A stretch of DNA of 64,000 bases, taken from the NCBI GenBank assembly GCA_000720995.1, contig JOEL01000004.1:124001-188000 (forward strand). The letters are read 5' to 3'. The position numbers and the translations under genes are program-made. Source of the DNA: Streptomyces celluloflavus. GTDB taxonomy: Bacteria; Actinomycetota; Actinomycetes; Streptomycetales; Streptomycetaceae. A model generated the notes under the pieces. It was not told the origin of the DNA, made no database searches, and worked only from the letters and a program-made list of their open reading frames with translations. Position 1 is the stretch's first letter. Each line of letters begins with the position of its first letter. Of this stretch, positions 38,829 through 47,286 are shown one piece after another.

Positions 38829-39407
38829 TTACAGGTGCGGCAGGATCCCCGGCACCACGTCCTGGAACGTCCGGCCCTGGGAAGGTTCGCCGATGGCGGT
38901 CATCTGCCAGCCGCCGCCCACCCGGTGCACCTTGGCCATGATCTGCGCGGTGTAGTCACCGCCGCCCGTGAGGGTGTAGCGGGCCAGCTCCTGACCGGTG
39001 GTCTCGTCGACCAGCCGGCAGAAGGCGTCCTGCACCTCCGCGAAGGTCTGGCCGGTGAAGGAGTTGACGAGGAACACGATCTGGTCGATGTGCACCGGCA
39101 CCCGCGCCAGGTCGACCAGGATCGCCTCGTCGTCGCCGCCCTGGCCCGCGCCGCCGACCAGGTTGTCGCCGGTGTGCCGGAGCGAACCGTCGTTGCTGAC
39201 GAGGTGCTGGAAGAAGACGACGTCGACGGGGTTCTGGTCGGCGAACAGCACCGCCGAGGCGTCCAGGTCGATCTCCCGCGTACGCGACCGGAACAGGCCG
39301 CGGCGGGGCGCCGAGCGCCAGCCCAGCCCCATCCGGACCGCGGTCAGCGTCCCTCCGCCGGACTTCTCCAGGCTGATGCCCTGCCCCTTGGACAAATTGA
39401 CCGACAC
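38829..39407 (-). CDS. TerD-family tellurium-resistance/stress protein
   Basis: The 192-residue single-domain TerD protein has the conserved VNLSKGQGISLEK start, acidic calcium-site segments (EIDLDASAVLF, GGDDEAILVDLARV) and SFTGQTFAEVQDAFCRLVD. Such proteins bind Ca2+ and form membrane-associated stress complexes with TerC and related ATPases. GTG 39407 has GAGGGGA about 6 bases upstream. It starts a probable TerD - TerD-fusion operon, with terC behind. Confidence 0.93.
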   Translation of the reverse strand: MSVNLSKGQGISLEKSGGGTLTAVRMGLGWRSAPRRGLFRSRTREIDLDASAVLFADQNPVDVVFFQHLVSNDGSLRHTGDNLVGGAGQGGDDEAILVDLARVPVHIDQIVFLVNSFTGQTFAEVQDAFCRLVDETTGQELARYTLTGGGDYTAQIMAKVHRVGGGWQMTAIGEPSQGRTFQDVVPGILPHL

Positions 39408-39565
39408 GCGCCGTCCCCTCTCCTCGCTGCTCTTCACTGTCCCCGCCCGCCTTACGGCGGCCCCTCGACCCTACGCACGGCGGCGGGCCCAGCGGCCACC
39501 AGCCCCGCTTTCTGTGGCGTTTCTGCAACACACCGGGCGCCGCCCACCCGGTGCGGCGCCGCCCG

Positions 39566-41698
39566 TCAGCTGACCCCGGCCTCCCGCATCTGCCGCAACT
39601 CCTTCTTCAGCTCGCCCACTTCGTCACGGAGCCGGGCGGCGACCTCGAACTGCAACTCGGCGGCGGCGGCCCGCATCCGCTCGGTCATCTCCTCGATGAG
39701 CTCGGCCAGTTCGGCGGCGGGGCGGTCCGTCAGGGCCACGGCGCCCTTGCCCGCCCGGCCCTTCGCGGCCTTCCCGCCGAGCGCGGGGACCGGCGCCTTG
39801 CCCTGGGCGTCCTTGGCGCCGGACGTCTTGCGGTATCCCGAACCCAGCAGCTCCTGGGTGTCGATCTCCTCGCGGGCGATCGTCGCGACGATGTCGCCGA
39901 TCTTCTTGCGGAGCGGCTGCGGGTCGATGCCGTTCTCCTTGTTGTACGCGAGCTGCTTCTCCCGGCGGCGGTTGGTCTCGTCGATGGCCCGCTCCATCGC
40001 CGGGGTGATCTTGTCGGCGTACATGTGCACCTGTCCGGAGACGTTGCGCGCCGCGCGTCCGATCGTCTGGATCAGGGCCGAACCGGACCGCAGGAAGCCC
40101 TCCTTGTCGGCGTCCAGGATGGCCACCAGGGAGACCTCGGGGAGGTCGAGTCCCTCCCGCAGCAGGTTGATGCCGACCAGGACGTCGTACTCGCCGGCCC
40201 GCAGTTCGCGCAGCAGCTCCACGCGCCGCAGGGTGTCCACATCGCTGTGCAGATAGCGGACCTGGATGCCGAGCTCCAGGAAGTAGTCCGTGAGATCCTC
40301 GGCCATCTTCTTGGTGAGGGTGGTGACCAGGACACGCTCGTTCTTGTCCGTGCGGGTGCGGATCTCGTGCACCAGGTCGTCGATCTGTCCGTCGGTGGGC
40401 TTGACGACCACCTCGGGGTCGACCAGGCCGGTCGGGCGGATGATCTGCTCCACGAAGCCGTCGCCGCGCGCGAGCTCGTACTTGCCCGGGGTCGCCGACA
40501 GGTAGACGGTCTGGCCGATGCGCTCCAGGAACTCCTCCCACTTCAGCGGCCGGTTGTCCATGGCGGACGGCAGCCGGAAGCCGTGCTCGACCAGGGTGCG
40601 CTTGCGGGAGGCGTCGCCCTCGTACATGGCGCCGATCTGCGGGACCGTGACATGCGACTCGTCGATGACCAGGAGGAAGTCGTCCGGGAAGTAGTCGATG
40701 AGGGTGTTGGGCGCGGAGCCGGGCTCACGGCCGTCCATGTGCATCGAGTAGTTCTCGATGCCGGAGCAGGAGCCGATCTGCCGCATCATCTCGATGTCGT
40801 ACGTGGTGCGCATGCGCAGCCGCTGGGCCTCCAGGTGCTTGCCCTGCTTCTCCATCGTGGCGAGGCTGTCCGCCAGCTCGGCCTCGATGCCGGCGATGGC
40901 CTTCTCCATGCGCTCCGGGCCCGCGATGTAGTGGCTGGCCGGGAAGATGTAGAGCTCCCGGTCGTCGCTGATGACCTCGCCGGTGAGCGGGTGGAGCGTG
41001 GACAGCGCCTCGACCTCGTCGCCGAACATCTCGATCCGGACGGCCAGCTCTTCATAGACCGGGAAGATCTCGATGGTGTCGCCGCGCACCCGGAAGGTGC
41101 CCCGGGTGAACGCCACGTCGTTGCGGGTGTACTGGATGTCGACGAAGCGGCGCAGCAGCTGGTCCCGGTCGATCTCGTCGCCGACCTTCAGCGGCACCAT
41201 GCGGTCGACGTACTCCTGCGGCGTGCCCAGGCCGTAGATGCAGGACACCGACGCGACCACGATGACATCACGCCGGGTGAGCAGCGAGTTCGTCGCGGAG
41301 TGGCGCAGCCGCTCGACCTCCTCGTTGATCGAGGAGTCCTTCTCGATGTACGTATCGGACTGCGGGACGTACGCCTCGGGCTGGTAGTAGTCGTAGTAGG
41401 AGACGAAGTATTCGACGGCGTTGTTGGGCAGCAGCTCACGGAATTCGTTGGCGAGCTGGGCCGCGAGGGTCTTGTTGGGCGCCATGACGAGCGTCGGGCG
41501 CTGCAGCTTCTCGATCATCCACGCGGTGGTCGCCGACTTGCCGGTGCCGGTCGCGCCCAGCAGGACGACATCCTTCTCACCGCCGCGGATGCGCCGTTCC
41601 AGCTCGGCGATGGCCGCCGGCTGGTCGCCATTGGGCTGATAGGGGCTGACGACCTCGAAGGGCGCCACCGTGCGTTCGATCTTTGATACGGGCCGCAT
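39566..41698 (-). CDS. uvrB: Excinuclease ABC subunit B
   Basis: The 710-residue damage-verification helicase of nucleotide excision repair. Walker A GATGTGKS is near residue 47, the beta-hairpin region [21 protein letters not shown] follows, and helicase motifs [10 protein letters not shown] and QTIGRAARN are clear. The C-terminal UVR domain ([19 protein letters not shown]) binds UvrC. ATG 41698 is chosen because a RecA-NDp promoter ends 6 bases upstream, implying a leaderless mRNA; the open frame continuing to 41944 crosses this promoter. Confidence 0.97.
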   Translation of the reverse strand: MRPVSKIERTVAPFEVVSPYQPNGDQPAAIAELERRIRGGEKDVVLLGATGTGKSATTAWMIEKLQRPTLVMAPNKTLAAQLANEFRELLPNNAVEYFVSYYDYYQPEAYVPQSDTYIEKDSSINEEVERLRHSATNSLLTRRDVIVVASVSCIYGLGTPQEYVDRMVPLKVGDEIDRDQLLRRFVDIQYTRNDVAFTRGTFRVRGDTIEIFPVYEELAVRIEMFGDEVEALSTLHPLTGEVISDDRELYIFPASHYIAGPERMEKAIAGIEAELADSLATMEKQGKHLEAQRLRMRTTYDIEMMRQIGSCSGIENYSMHMDGREPGSAPNTLIDYFPDDFLLVIDESHVTVPQIGAMYEGDASRKRTLVEHGFRLPSAMDNRPLKWEEFLERIGQTVYLSATPGKYELARGDGFVEQIIRPTGLVDPEVVVKPTDGQIDDLVHEIRTRTDKNERVLVTTLTKKMAEDLTDYFLELGIQVRYLHSDVDTLRRVELLRELRAGEYDVLVGINLLREGLDLPEVSLVAILDADKEGFLRSGSALIQTIGRAARNVSGQVHMYADKITPAMERAIDETNRRREKQLAYNKENGIDPQPLRKKIGDIVATIAREEIDTQELLGSGYRKTSGAKDAQGKAPVPALGGKAAKGRAGKGAVALTDRPAAELAELIEEMTERMRAAAAELQFEVAARLRDEVGELKKELRQMREAGVS

Positions 41699-41704
41699 GA
41701 ATCC

Positions 41705-41727
41705 ACCGTACGACCCGGCACTGACAA
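41705..41727 (-). promoter_or_regulatory. RecA-NDp (PafBC-type) DNA-damage promoter of uvrB
   Basis: The minus strand reads TTGTCAGTG, 8 bases, TACGGT. The -10 ends 6 bases before ATG 41698. Confidence 0.88.
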
Positions 41728-42261
41728 TCGACCGCACACGCCTCCGACCAGCATCTTTGCTGGGGGCGTCAGCAGGCTTCCGAGGGCGCCGGGCGGTCGG
41801 CCGGCGCCCCCGACGACTTCCGGCCGGGACCGGGCGGGAGCCCGCCCGGCGTGCATGCGCCGGTGTCTGTGTCCGTGCCCGCGACCGCTCGGGTGCCCTC
41901 GCCCGCGCGCGGCGGCCCGCCGTGGGAGCCGCGCCGCCCGGCAAAGCCGGAACCGGTCAGGCATACGAGGGGTGACGAACCGTCGGCCGGGATGCGTGAA
42001 CGCCGTGTCTCCGGCAAGTTGGGCGGCGCCCGGGTGGATATCCCACAGCCCGGCGCCTTCCGGTCATCGCGCGCCCACAGCCCTCGACGCCGGAGCACCG
42101 GCCGCTTCCGTCTCCCCGTCCCCGTCCGGCCGCCCCGGGGCCGGCCCGCGTCCGTCCCTCGCCCCACCCGGCCGCGCACCGCTGCCGGCCGGCGCGCGCC
42201 ACCTCCCGCCCGCCGGTTCCCATCAGCTCCCATCAGTCCCACGACGTCACGAGGAGTCCGT
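41728..42261. other. Divergent region between uvrB and the phosphodiesterase gene
   Basis: No credible gene is seen. It must contain the glycerophosphodiesterase promoter. A 9-bp direct repeat TCCCATCAG at 42218 and 42228 lies 24 bases before that gene's ribosome binding site (GAGGAG, 42251-42256). Confidence 0.6.
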
Positions 42262-43146
42262 ATGCGTATTCGCCCCGTCGCCGCTGTCACCGGTGCTCTC
42301 CTGGGTCTGTCCGCGCTCGTCCTCTCCCCGCCCGCCGCCACGGCCACGTCCGGCGGCCACCGGACGGTGACGACGGTCGCCCACCGTGGCGCCCCCTCGT
42401 ACGCGCCCGAGAACACCCTCGCCTCGGTCGACGCGGCCGGCCGGCTCGGGTTCGACTGGGTCGAGAACGACGTCCAGCGCACCAAGGACGGCGAGCTGGT
42501 CGTCCTGCACGACACCTCGCTCGCCCGGACGACCGACGTCGAGCGGGTCTTCCCGCACCGCTCGCCCTGGAACGTCGGCGACTTCACGCTCCGCGAGATC
42601 GGGAAGCTGGACGCGGGCAGCTGGTTCGGGCCGGAGTTCACGGGTGAGCGGGTGCCCACCCTCGATGCCTACCTGGACGAGGTCGAGCACAACGGCCAGA
42701 AGCTGCTGCTGGAGCTCAAGTCTCCGCGGCGCTACCCCGGTATCGAGAGGCAGACCCTCGGGGAGCTGCGCCGCGCGGGCTGGCTGAACGCCTCGCACAT
42801 CGAGCACCGTCTGATCGTCCAGAGCTTCGACGCCGCCGCCGTCAAAACCGTCCACCGCCTGCGGCCGGACGTCAGGACCGGCCTGCTCGGCAACCCGGCG
42901 GCCGCCGGCCTCCCCGCGTACGCCAGGTACTGCGACCAGATCAACCCCGCCCACACGGCGCTCACCCGCGCCTATGTCGCGGCCGTCAAGCGGCTGAAGG
43001 GCCCGCACCACCGCCCGCTGGAGCTCTACACCTGGACCGTCGACGACGCCCCGACCGCGCGCAAGGCCGCCGGGCTGGGGGTCGACGGCGTCATCAGCAG
43101 CAGGCCCGACGTGGTGCGCGAGGCGCTGACGGGCCACGGCCGCTGA
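42262..43146 (+). CDS. Secreted glycerophosphodiester phosphodiesterase
   Basis: This 294-residue GDPD-family enzyme hydrolyses glycerophosphodiesters to glycerol 3-phosphate and an alcohol. A signal peptide (RPVAAVTGALLGLSALVLS, cleavage after about ATA near residue 29) marks it as exported. The active site shows VAHRGAPSYAPENTLAS (catalytic histidine, Arg, Glu-Asn), ENDVQRTKDGELVVLHD (acidic metal ligands and second histidine) and KLLLELKSP. It ends with the family's ELYTWTVDD. GAGGAG lies 5 bases before ATG 42262. Family members in Streptomyces are often phosphate-regulated, but no convincing PHO box was found. Confidence 0.94.
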   Translation: MRIRPVAAVTGALLGLSALVLSPPAATATSGGHRTVTTVAHRGAPSYAPENTLASVDAAGRLGFDWVENDVQRTKDGELVVLHDTSLARTTDVERVFPHRSPWNVGDFTLREIGKLDAGSWFGPEFTGERVPTLDAYLDEVEHNGQKLLLELKSPRRYPGIERQTLGELRRAGWLNASHIEHRLIVQSFDAAAVKTVHRLRPDVRTGLLGNPAAAGLPAYARYCDQINPAHTALTRAYVAAVKRLKGPHHRPLELYTWTVDDAPTARKAAGLGVDGVISSRPDVVREALTGHGR

Positions 43147-43203
43147 CCCGGTGAGCGGGGCGGTGCGGGGCCGGGGCGGCGCGGACCGGCGCTCGCCGTC
43201 GCG

Positions 43204-43226
43204 TTGTCAGTGGGGCGTCCTAGGCT
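43204..43226 (+). promoter_or_regulatory. RecA-NDp (PafBC-type) DNA-damage promoter of ogt
   Basis: The plus strand reads TTGTCAGTG, 8 bases, TAGGCT. The -10 ends 6 bases before GTG 43233. Confidence 0.9.
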
Positions 43227-43232
43227 GATCAC

Positions 43233-43838
43233 GTGACGAATTCAGAGCGGGTTGCGCATACGGAGCGGCTGCCGGAGGGGGCGGGCGGGCCGGACACCGC
43301 GCTGGATGCCGGGCGCGACTGGGGCCGGCGGCTGCTGGACACCCCCATCGGCCCCCTGCTGCTCGCCGCGACCCAGGAGGGTCTGGTCCAGGTCGTCTTC
43401 CACGCCGACGGACCGACGGCCCGCCGCGCATCGGCCCGTCTGGAGCACGCCTTCGGTGCCCCGCCGCTCCCGGAGATACCGCATCTGGCGACGGCGGCGG
43501 CCGAACTCACCGCCTATTTCTCCGGCGAGCTGCGGGTCTTCACCGTCCCCCTGGACTGGACCCTCTCCACCGGTTTCCACGCCCGGGTCCTGCACGCACT
43601 CGCCGACGGCGTCCCCTACGGCAGCGTCGTCGGCTATCAGGATCTCGCCGACCGGGTCGGGGAGCCCGGTGCCGCCCGCGCGGTGGGCGCGGCGATGGGC
43701 TCCAATCCGCTTCCGGTCGTCGTCCCCTGCCATCGTGTGGTGGCGAGCGACGGCGGTATCGGCGGTTTCGGCGGCGGTCTGGAGACCAAGCGGCTGCTGC
43801 TGGCCCTGGAGGGCGTCCTCCCCGCGCCCCTGTTCTGA
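43233..43838 (+). CDS. ogt: Methylated-DNA-protein-cysteine methyltransferase
   Basis: The 201-residue suicide repair protein removes alkyl groups from O6-alkylguanine. The acceptor cysteine is C166 in VVVPCHRVV, followed by GGIGGFGGGLETKRLLLALEG; the helix-turn-helix segment lies in VPYGSVVGYQDLADRVG. Length fits the Ogt class with an N-terminal RNase H-like domain. GTG 43233 has no ribosome binding site but lies 6 bases after the -10 of a RecA-NDp promoter, so the mRNA should be leaderless and damage-inducible. Confidence 0.95.
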   Translation: MTNSERVAHTERLPEGAGGPDTALDAGRDWGRRLLDTPIGPLLLAATQEGLVQVVFHADGPTARRASARLEHAFGAPPLPEIPHLATAAAELTAYFSGELRVFTVPLDWTLSTGFHARVLHALADGVPYGSVVGYQDLADRVGEPGAARAVGAAMGSNPLPVVVPCHRVVASDGGIGGFGGGLETKRLLLALEGVLPAPLF

Positions 43839-43907
43839 ACCTTTCCCGTCCCCCGCCGCCGCGTCCGGGTCCGGGCCGGGCTCCGGGGCCTACGAACGGC
43901 CGGTGCC

Positions 43908-44450
43908 ATGTCCCGTCAGATCGCGCTGCTGCGCGGTATCAACGTCGGAGGCCACAACTCCTTCCCCAAGGCACGGCAGCTGGCGCTGGCCGAGTCCCTG
44001 GGCCTGGAGGACGTCTCCGTCCTTCTCCAGACCGGCAACATCGTCTTCGCCGACCCCGGTGAGCCGCCGGCGGAGACCGCGCGCGCCCTCCGGGACCGGA
44101 TCGCCGCCGACCTGGGCCTTTCGGTCCCGGTCGTCGTCCGGACCCGCGACGAGCTGGCCGCCGCCATCGCCGCGAATCCGTTCCCGCAGGCCGTGGCGGA
44201 GCCCAAGAGCCTGCATGTCACGTTCCTGTCGGCGGTGCCTGCCGACACCGCCCGGCTGGACGCGCTCGATCCCGCCGCCTTCGCGCCCGATCAGTACCGG
44301 CTGATCGGCCGCGAGCTGTATCTGTGGTGCCCCGACGGCATCGGCCGTTCCCGGCTCGCCGGGGCGGTCGGCCGGGTCCGGCTCGGGGTGACGGCCACCG
44401 CGCGCAACTGGACCACGGTCACCAGGCTCCTGGCCCTGGCCGACGCCTGA
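43908..44450 (+). CDS. DUF1697 domain protein
   Basis: The 180-residue protein belongs to the widespread DUF1697 family, whose function is unknown. The typical start QIALLRGINVGGHN, the central LLQTGNIVFAD and the C-terminal ARNWTTVTRLLALAD are all present. It lies 69 bases after ogt on the same strand and could be transcribed with it, which would put it under damage control. Confidence 0.9.
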   Translation: MSRQIALLRGINVGGHNSFPKARQLALAESLGLEDVSVLLQTGNIVFADPGEPPAETARALRDRIAADLGLSVPVVVRTRDELAAAIAANPFPQAVAEPKSLHVTFLSAVPADTARLDALDPAAFAPDQYRLIGRELYLWCPDGIGRSRLAGAVGRVRLGVTATARNWTTVTRLLALADA

Positions 44451-44503
44451 CCGGCCCCCGCATACCGCTGTGCCGTCCGGCCGTCGATCGCGTCAGCGGT
44501 CGA

Positions 44504-44526
44504 TTGTCAGTGGTCGGCCGTACGGT
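44504..44526 (+). promoter_or_regulatory. RecA-NDp (PafBC-type) DNA-damage promoter of the WGR gene
   Basis: The plus strand reads TTGTCAGTG, 8 bases, TACGGT. ATG 44576 lies 49 bases after the -10, with a strong ribosome binding site (GGGGAGGGGA, 44561-44570). Confidence 0.88.
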
Positions 44527-44575
44527 TTTCAGCAGCGGGAAACGGTCGCACGGGCCGCCCGGGGAGGGGATCGCC

Positions 44576-46003
44576 ATGTCCGGCACGACGTATCTGGAGC
44601 TGTCCCAAGAGGATGGCGGGGCCCACAAGTTCTACGAGGTGACGGTGGCGGGCACGGTCGTCTCGGTCCGCTACGGACGGATCGGCGCGGCCGGCCAGCA
44701 GCAGACCTCGTCCTTCCCGACCGCGGAGAAGGCGCGGGCCGCGGCCGCCAGGAAGATCGGCGAGAAGGTCCGCAAGGGCTATGCGCCCGCCGTCGCCGGG
44801 CAGCGCGCCGCCCGGCCGGTGACGCGGCGCCAGGTCGCCTCCGCACCGTCGACGGCCCGCGCGGTGGCACCGGTGCTGTGGCGGTTCCGTACCGGCGCCG
44901 CCGCGTTCGGGATCCATATCGCCGAGGACCGCTGCTGGGTCGGAAACCAGAGCGGTGACGTCTACACCCTCGGCCACGACGGCGAGGTGCTGGCCCGCTA
45001 CCAGCTCCCCGACGGCGTCAAATGCCTGGTGGCGGACGACTTCTGGATCTACGCGGGCTGCGACGACGGCACGGTCTACGACCTCTCCTCGAAGCTGCCG
45101 TTCGCCGCCTACGCCATCACCCCCGATGTCGACATCTTCTGGCTGGACATCCACGAAGGCGTTCTGAATGTCGCGGACCGCAACGGCGGGCTGACCGTCA
45201 TCGACCACGAGGACGAGTACCAGTGGTCGCGGCGCAGTGCGGGCGCGCACGCGTGGATGGTCCGGCGCGACGGAGCTGCCGTCTACCACGGCCATCAGCA
45301 GGGCGTCACCGCCTACTCGGCCGACGGCAGCGGCGAGTTGTGGCACACGCCGACCACGGGTGCGGTGCTGTTCGGCTGGCAGGAGGACGACGCGGTGTAC
45401 GCCGGCACCGACCGGCGCGTCGTGCAGCGGCTGGCGAAGGAGGACGGCGCGCTGCACGCCACCTACCGGTGCGACACGGTCGTCTACTCCTGCGCCACCG
45501 CCCCCGGCGGCCGCTATGTCTTCGCCGGTGACTCCGCCTCCTCGGTGTACTGCTTCGACGCCGACGGCACCCGGCTGTGGAAGCTGGGCACCGGTGGCGG
45601 ATCGGCGCTGTCGATGCAGTATCTGGACGAGAAGCTGTACATGGTGACCACCGACGGGTCCCTGGTGTGTGTGGACGCGAGCGACGCGGCGATCGCCGCC
45701 GCCCGGTCGGGCACGGTTCCGGTCGCCCGGGACGTCAAATCGGCCGCCGCGCTGCCCACGTACACCCCGTCGGCCACGGTGCGGACGGTGGCCTCCACCG
45801 CGGCCTCGGGGATCGTGGTGGAGTGCGTCCAGGAGAGCGGCCGGCTGCGGGTCCACGTCGTCTCCGGCGGTTACGAACCGTCCTGGAACGTCCAGTTCCC
45901 GCGCCATATACGCCGGCCCGGGGTGCGGTACGTCGTCGACGATCTGTCCCCGGCCCCGGGCGGGTTCTACCGCGTCCGCGGTGAGATCCGGCAGCTCGTC
46001 TGA
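44576..46003 (+). CDS. WGR-domain protein with a PQQ-like beta-propeller
   Basis: A 475-residue protein. Residues 1-75 form a WGR domain (KFYEVTVAGTVVSVRYGRIGAAG, then FPTAEKARAAAARKI), a fold found in PARPs and other DNA-repair proteins, where it senses DNA ends or nicks. From about 95 the sequence is a repetitive propeller with WVGNQSGDVYTLGHDGE-like blades of the PQQ/WD type. No catalytic domain is visible, so it may be a sensor or scaffold. A RecA-NDp promoter stands in front. Confidence 0.87.
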   Translation: MSGTTYLELSQEDGGAHKFYEVTVAGTVVSVRYGRIGAAGQQQTSSFPTAEKARAAAARKIGEKVRKGYAPAVAGQRAARPVTRRQVASAPSTARAVAPVLWRFRTGAAAFGIHIAEDRCWVGNQSGDVYTLGHDGEVLARYQLPDGVKCLVADDFWIYAGCDDGTVYDLSSKLPFAAYAITPDVDIFWLDIHEGVLNVADRNGGLTVIDHEDEYQWSRRSAGAHAWMVRRDGAAVYHGHQQGVTAYSADGSGELWHTPTTGAVLFGWQEDDAVYAGTDRRVVQRLAKEDGALHATYRCDTVVYSCATAPGGRYVFAGDSASSVYCFDADGTRLWKLGTGGGSALSMQYLDEKLYMVTTDGSLVCVDASDAAIAAARSGTVPVARDVKSAAALPTYTPSATVRTVASTAASGIVVECVQESGRLRVHVVSGGYEPSWNVQFPRHIRRPGVRYVVDDLSPAPGGFYRVRGEIRQLV

Positions 46004-46057
46004 CACCCCGGGCACGTCCGGCGGCCCGGTGCCGGGCCGGGCCGGCCGGACCGGCGC

Positions 46058-46696
46058 TCAGCCCGGTCCGCTCCAGGCCGGCCGACGGGGATCGTCCGCC
46101 CGCACGACGACGTCCGCGGCCTCCTCCGGCCGGGTCTCGGCCTCGTAGCGCGCGAACGCGGGCAGTGTCCAGCGTTCGCCCTCCGGTGTACGACGGGCGA
46201 GCGCGGCCGGTGTCAGCTTCAGGTGCACGGAGAGATCGAAGGGGAACCAGTGACCCAGCAGCAGAGGACCGTGCAGCAGCAGGACACCACCGGGCGGCAG
46301 CTCGGCGTACGCACTGCGCGTCGCCCGGTCCGCCACCGGATCCCACAGATCGGGGAGCACCCGCCCGGTGCCCCCGGGATCCAGCGGCCGGAACACCTCG
46401 CGCCACAGAGCCTGCCGGTCGAACCATGCGTCGTGGTAGGCGTCCGGGTCCTGCCGCCCGTACTCCAGCCGCAGCGAGGCGGGGCGCAGAAATCCGGACG
46501 CGCCGACCTGGCGGACGGCCCGCCCGCGGACCCGCAGCGCCTCGGCGAGCCGCGCCGCGAGGGCGTCCGGGGACGCGGCGGGAGCCCCGTCGACCGCCAC
46601 CCGCAGCCACGGGCTCCCGTCGTGCGCCGGCATCGCGACGATGCGTTCGGCGAGCGCGTCGGCCAGCCGTTCCCAGGTGATCGCTTCGAGCCGCAC
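46058..46696 (-). CDS. Uridine-kinase-like protein with a degenerate P-loop
   Basis: A 212-residue protein resembling the actinobacterial uridine kinase family: ASGFLRPASLRLEYGRQDPDAYHDAWFD, LPPGGVLLLHGPLLLGHWFPFDL and LTPAALARRTPEGERW are typical. The expected Walker A GxSGSGKS is replaced by VDGAPAASPDALAARLA (residues 35-51), lacking the GK[ST] core, so ATP binding by the usual loop is doubtful. The GTG start has no ribosome binding site; CACAAT 6 bases upstream may be a weak leaderless -10. It converges with the WGR gene. Confidence 0.78.
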   Translation of the reverse strand: MRLEAITWERLADALAERIVAMPAHDGSPWLRVAVDGAPAASPDALAARLAEALRVRGRAVRQVGASGFLRPASLRLEYGRQDPDAYHDAWFDRQALWREVFRPLDPGGTGRVLPDLWDPVADRATRSAYAELPPGGVLLLHGPLLLGHWFPFDLSVHLKLTPAALARRTPEGERWTLPAFARYEAETRPEEAADVVVRADDPRRPAWSGPG

Positions 46697-46737
46697 CCCG
46701 TCATTGTGCCGGGCCCCGCGGCGCGCGGCGCACCGGG

Positions 46738-47187
46738 TCAGCCGGGGTGCGGTCCGCCCGACGGCCTGTTGATCAGGTCACCGGAGACCACCCCGGCCTG
46801 GATGACCATGCCGTGCTGCACCCCGCCACTGATGCTGTTGTGCACCTCCCGCACCGAGACCTGCTCCCGCTCCGGCGCCAACTCGTCCAGCAGGGCCTGC
46901 AGTTCTGCCGCGGCGGCCGGGTCCTCGCGCAGCAGGCGCCGCAGCCGCAGCTGCCAGGCAGCGGTCACTCCCCGCACGCCGTCCTCGTCGCCCTCCTCGC
47001 GGGCCGTCATCACATCGGTGCGGGAGACCTCCAGTTCACCTTCGAGTGCCTCTTCGTCCGCCATGCCGCGGCGCCGGGCGAGGAAGGAGGCCACCCGCTG
47101 GCGGACCCTCTCCCAGCCGCCCGTCGCCATCTGCTGTACCAGCGTCGTCGCCCCCGCCATCGCGAGCGTCGCCAACTCCGCTTCCAT
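46738..47187 (-). CDS. Small helical protein with a possible amyloid-signalling (RHIM-like) motif
   Basis: A 149-residue protein with no enzyme motif. It starts with a short hydrophobic stretch (LATLAMAGATTLVQQ) and continues as charged helix. Near the C-terminus (116-139) it has NSISGGVQHGMVIQAGVVSG, matching the general form of the Gly/Val/Gln-rich motifs appended to actinobacterial NLR-type and effector proteins (BASS motifs, related to the RHIM core [IV]-Q-x-G). No NLR or effector is adjacent. AAGGGG lies about 5 bases before the ATG. Confidence 0.75.
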   Translation of the reverse strand: MEAELATLAMAGATTLVQQMATGGWERVRQRVASFLARRRGMADEEALEGELEVSRTDVMTAREEGDEDGVRGVTAAWQLRLRRLLREDPAAAAELQALLDELAPEREQVSVREVHNSISGGVQHGMVIQAGVVSGDLINRPSGGPHPG

Positions 47188-47286
47188 GAGGCCCCTTTGT
47201 GTGTGGTGCGTCCGGTGTCCGGTTGCCGGTGCCAGCGTAGAGAGGCGGACCGGGACATGACCAGGCCGGACACCGGGCGGCCCGGC

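Noticed and set aside
41940-42010. PHO box upstream of the glycerophosphodiesterase gene
   Set aside because: GTTCAC and GTTCGT on the minus strand are 21 bases apart, not the 11- or 22-base register of PhoP direct repeats, and they are too far from the gene.
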